Source: Clostridia bacterium (GTDB lineage Bacteria; Bacillota_A; Clostridia; Oscillospirales; CAG-272). Taken from it: 8,547 nt of DNA. The position numbers and the translations under genes are program-made. Below, one piece after another: positions 5,880 to 8,547 of this stretch. The notes beneath the pieces are model-generated. The model had not been told where the DNA came from. It saw only the letters and a list, made by a program, of their open reading frames with translations, and searched no databases. Every line of letters starts with the position of its first letter. The stretch's first letter is position 1. The stretch is from positions 1 to 8,547 of the forward strand of contig JAFUQY010000161.1 in the NCBI GenBank assembly GCA_017472105.1. The letters run 5' to 3'.

Positions 5880-8547
5880 AATCACGTTCATGAAGTACCG
5901 CATCCGCAGTTTCTGACCCGCGGGAAGTGCGGCGTAAACAGAGGACTGGATTTCGTGGAGGTATTCGGCAAGCGTGCAGAGTTCACGGAAGGTGAGCCGG
6001 CCGCCGAATTCTTCCTTTTCGATAATATTCATGACATCGGTGATCCGATGCTTGGAAATGTCGGTGTAGTCCTCGTCAAGACGCGCCGCGTATTCCGTGG
6101 GAAGCTCACCGGTCTCATGCGGGCATCCGAGTCCGTCGAACACATCAAAGATGCAGTCGATGATGGCACGTGCGGACGCATGTACGTCGGTTTCACCGTT
6201 CATCCACTTCGCTTCGTTCTTTGCCGCCTCCACAAGCTCGCGTCTCTTCGTCATTGCCTTGCCTGCACGGACCTTGAGAACCGCCCAGATGCCGGAGAGC
6301 ACGATGAGAATGCCCGCGACAACGGCAATCGCGATCAGAGCCGCGGTGTAGTCGACCTCTTCCTCTTCGCCGAAGAGAACGTCGATGGTTTCATCCACTT
6401 CGGGAAGATTGTCCTTGACGGTTACCTTGTTCTGGTTGATGCCGGAGGATGTGGAGGTGCTGGACGACGCGATATCGTACATTTCTTCCGCGTAGGAAGG
6501 CGTGCATTCGTAGGTCACCCAGCCCATCGCGGGATAGTAAACTTCAATCCACGAATGTGCGTCGTAGTCGCGTACCGCCGTGATGTAGGTGGAGGTTGCG
6601 TCCTGCGAGTAGTTGCGGTTCCAGCCTGCCGCGATGTAGCCTTCATCGTAACGGACCGCGAAGCCCAGTTCTCTCAGAAGTGCAACGGCAGAGGTCGCAA
6701 AGTGCACGCAGTAGCCCTGTTTGATATCGAACAGGAACGCTTCCAGATTGCTGTCCGCTTCGATCACGTCGACCATGACCGGATTGCCTTCTTCATCGAG
6801 GACGACATTGCCCTCTTCGTCGAGAAGCTCGGTCTGCGGGCATACGGGATCGAGGGTGTAGGTGTAGTTCTCCTCGTCGCGCAGGTAGTTGATGACCGCC
6901 ATGATCGCTTCATGACGCGGGATCACTTCGCCCGTTGCGGCGTCGGTGAACCAGGATTCGTAGTAGTTGCCGTACAGCTCTTCGTTGGTGAGCCGCTTGA
7001 TCTGGTATTCGGACATCTTCTCGATTTCGGTCTTGTCGTGAACGGGCTTTTCGTTCATCACAATACCCGCGTCGGCAAGGATATCCTGTGCCAGGTCTGC
7101 AATCGCGTCACTTCCGAAGGTGGTGCGGTAGGTGGATTCCGCGTAATCACGGTAGTTGAGCTCCGTGTTGTATGCGGAGTGGAACGTGCGGCGCTCACCG
7201 GAAGTCATGGCGAGGTACATTTCCACAAAGTTCTGCTTGTAGGGATATCCGAGCGCATCGGCTTCTACGGCGAACATTTCCGCAAGGACGGTCAGATCGC
7301 TGCCGGTGATCTCAAGCGTGCCGAGTCCGGTTTCATAGGTGTAGGTATTTTCTTCCTTGAAGAGGATGTTGCCGCTGATCTCGGACGTGATGATGTCAAT
7401 CGCATCGGCATACTTCTTCGCGAGCATGTAGTATTCAATGGAGCCCTCGTAGTTGTCGCCGACTTCCGGAACCTTCATGACGGGGTTGGACGCGAAGACG
7501 GAGTAGGAGGTGCCTTCCTCGAAGAAACGGGAGGAATAGATACCGTCGTAGTACGCGGAGTACTTGCGCGCGGTGGGTTCGAGGGAGCCGTAGTCCATGA
7601 GTCCCTTTTCCGCATTGATGATCGCGGGCAGGAAGAGAATCTTGGACGTGCCGGAGCGCCGCTCGAGATGCACCTGGAACACACGGAATCCGTAGTCGTC
7701 GAAGTTGCGGTACTGGTCAACCTTTTCCAGTCTCAGCGCTTCCGGATAGAGGTACTTGTTGTAGAAATAATGGATGTTGTCGGGCGTATAGGAATTGCCG
7801 AACCGTGCGCGGTATGCGAGAACCTCGTCGGAGTCGGCGGAAGACCAGTAGTCGGTCTCAAGGTCGTAGTCCGAGCCGATCCAGCTTCTCATGTAAACAG
7901 GTGCGGCATAACCGGTTTCCGCCTTGAACAGGAGCTGACCGGTGTACTGGGGCGTATTGAAGTCAACGGTTCTCGGATTCAGTTCCGCAACGCCGCCGTA
8001 CATGGCGAGGGAGTTGAGGTCCACGTCGTCGCCCATGAGGTACGCGGTCACGTAGGTACGCACGAGCTGCATCCGGTTGTTGATGACGTCAATGATGGGG
8101 AAATTCTTCTTGATCGCAACAAGCGGGAGCCAGATGGAGAGGAATGCAATGAGCATCGCCATGCCGCCCGCAAAACCTGCTGCCGCGCGGATCTTGAAGG
8201 ATTTCACTTCTCCGGCGTTCTTTTCGCGTCTCGCTTCCTTTGCCGCCGCTTTTGCATCGACTCTGGACTTGCTCAGGGACGCGAGCTCATCGGCATTCTT
8301 CGATTTCTTCGCGGTTGCGGCTCTTGCGCGGAGCTTTCTGCGTTCTTCCTTTTTCGCGAGCTTTGCGGCTTTCTTTTCTTCCTTTGCGGCGAGTTTTGCA
8401 GCCTTTTTTGCCTTCTTTTCCGCAGCAAGACGGAGCTTTTCCGCCTTTTCGTGCTCTTCCCGATCCTTCTTGTCCTTGGCATAGACAGCGGCACGGGCTT
8501 TCTTTGCGGCAGAACGGGACATGCCCGCTTCAATGGCAGTGTTGTAC
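5877..8547 (-). CDS. Membrane-anchored transglutaminase-like (TgpA/DUF4129-type) protein, probably 5'-truncated
   Basis: At least 881 residues counting from an in-frame ATG at 8522; numbering here uses that Met. Residues 1-110 are Lys/Ala/Glu-rich and probably coiled-coil and cytoplasmic. A transmembrane helix spans about 113-137. A long extracellular part follows (138-725). Its C-terminal portion (about 540-680) is the transglutaminase-like core, with QGYCVHFAT (Cys605), DYDAHSWIEVY (His656) and GWVTYECTPSY, where Glu672 stands at the usual Asp. A Ser/Thr linker leads to a second transmembrane helix (about 726-751) and a cytoplasmic C-terminal domain (about 780-881, GELPTEYAARL) like DUF4129. 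This order matches TgpA-like proteins. The frame stays open to the right edge, and no ribosome site precedes ATG 8522, so the N-terminus, perhaps with more membrane helices, may be missing. The reaction is unknown: peptidase or crosslinking on wall-associated proteins is possible. Cotranscribed with mrnC. Confidence 0.82.
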   Translation of the reverse strand, partial: YNTAIEAGMSRSAAKKARAAVYAKDKKDREEHEKAEKLRLAAEKKAKKAAKLAAKEEKKAAKLAKKEERRKLRARAATAKKSKNADELASLSKSRVDAKAAAKEARREKNAGEVKSFKIRAAAGFAGGMAMLIAFLSIWLPLVAIKKNFPIIDVINNRMQLVRTYVTAYLMGDDVDLNSLAMYGGVAELNPRTVDFNTPQYTGQLLFKAETGYAAPVYMRSWIGSDYDLETDYWSSADSDEVLAYRARFGNSYTPDNIHYFYNKYLYPEALRLEKVDQYRNFDDYGFRVFQVHLERRSGTSKILFLPAIINAEKGLMDYGSLEPTARKYSAYYDGIYSSRFFEEGTSYSVFASNPVMKVPEVGDNYEGSIEYYMLAKKYADAIDIITSEISGNILFKEENTYTYETGLGTLEITGSDLTVLAEMFAVEADALGYPYKQNFVEMYLAMTSGERRTFHSAYNTELNYRDYAESTYRTTFGSDAIADLAQDILADAGIVMNEKPVHDKTEIEKMSEYQIKRLTNEELYGNYYESWFTDAATGEVIPRHEAIMAVINYLRDEENYTYTLDPVCPQTELLDEEGNVVLDEEGNPVMVDVIEADSNLEAFLFDIKQGYCVHFATSAVALLRELGFAVRYDEGYIAAGWNRNYSQDATSTYITAVRDYDAHSWIEVYYPAMGWVTYECTPSYAEEMYDIASSSTSTSSGINQNKVTVKDNLPEVDETIDVLFGEEEEVDYTAALIAIAVVAGILIVLSGIWAVLKVRAGKAMTKRRELVEAAKNEAKWMNGETDVHASARAIIDCIFDVFDGLGCPHETGELPTEYAARLDEDYTDISKHRITDVMNIIEKEEFGGRLTFRELCTLAEYLHEIQSSVYAALPAGQKLRMRYFMNVI
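6783..6830 (-). repeat. 24-bp in-frame tandem repeat encoding LDEEGN(V/P)V units
   Basis: Two adjacent 24-base units (6783-6806 and 6807-6830) encode LLDEEGNV and VLDEEGNP within the transglutaminase protein, residues 566-581, just before the catalytic Cys block. They differ at several silent or conservative bases, so this is not a very recent duplication. It forms an acidic surface loop. Confidence 0.65.
8343..8408 (-). repeat. 33-bp in-frame tandem repeat encoding an 11-residue coiled-coil unit
   Basis: Two adjacent units encode KKAAKLAAKEE (8376-8408) and KKAAKLAKKEE (8343-8375), ten of eleven residues identical. The DNA differs at several third positions. Eleven-residue periodicity is compatible with a hendecad coiled coil. 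It lies in the basic cytoplasmic segment before the first visible membrane helix of the transglutaminase protein. Confidence 0.75.

Overview
The window looks like a chromosomal segment from an endospore-forming, Gram-positive clostridium-type bacterium (Firmicutes/Bacillota, class Clostridia). The evidence is a C-terminal SpoIIP fragment, a Mini-III RNase, a type II pantothenate kinase, strong AGGAGG-like ribosome sites and moderately GC-rich coding DNA (mid-50s percent by eye). The genus cannot be fixed from the sequence. No tRNA, rRNA, CRISPR array, insertion sequence, integrase or prophage gene is visible. It reads as core genome rather than an accessory island.

Layout. Positions 2-301 (+) hold the end of spoIIP. 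Its stop codon lies one base from the stop of a convergent NagD-type HAD phosphatase (303-1151, -). A divergent intergenic region (1152-1305) carries a clear promoter for a type II pantothenate kinase (1306-2148, +), which ends in a hairpin terminator. Next is a self-contained regulator gene (2343-3476, +; XRE-type DNA-binding domain plus a helical, TPR-like C-terminal part) with its own near-consensus promoter and terminator. The rest is on the minus strand: homoserine dehydrogenase (hom, 5248 down to 4040), followed 34 bases later by a 155-residue tandem-ACT protein (4005 down to 3538). Upstream of those is an operon of a large membrane-anchored transglutaminase-like protein (from the right edge down to 5877) and Mini-ribonuclease III (5867 down to 5463), which ends in a strong terminator.

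How the genes work together. Hom makes homoserine in the aspartate-family pathway. The small downstream protein resembles the free regulatory (beta) part of aspartokinase, so the pair may be an amino-acid-sensing unit; this is the most interesting arrangement in the window. The pantothenate kinase starts CoA synthesis. The HAD phosphatase transcribed away from it may act on an unrelated small phosphate ester. Mini-III matures 23S rRNA and is translationally linked to the transglutaminase gene: the upstream stop codon overlaps the mrnC ribosome-binding site. The transglutaminase-like protein probably acts outside the membrane, and its true start may lie beyond the right edge.

I did not find a clear-cut unknown system. 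The best candidates for follow-up are the hom/tandem-ACT pair with dyad symmetries in its promoter and leader, and the roughly 400-residue uncharacterised extracellular region of the transglutaminase protein.
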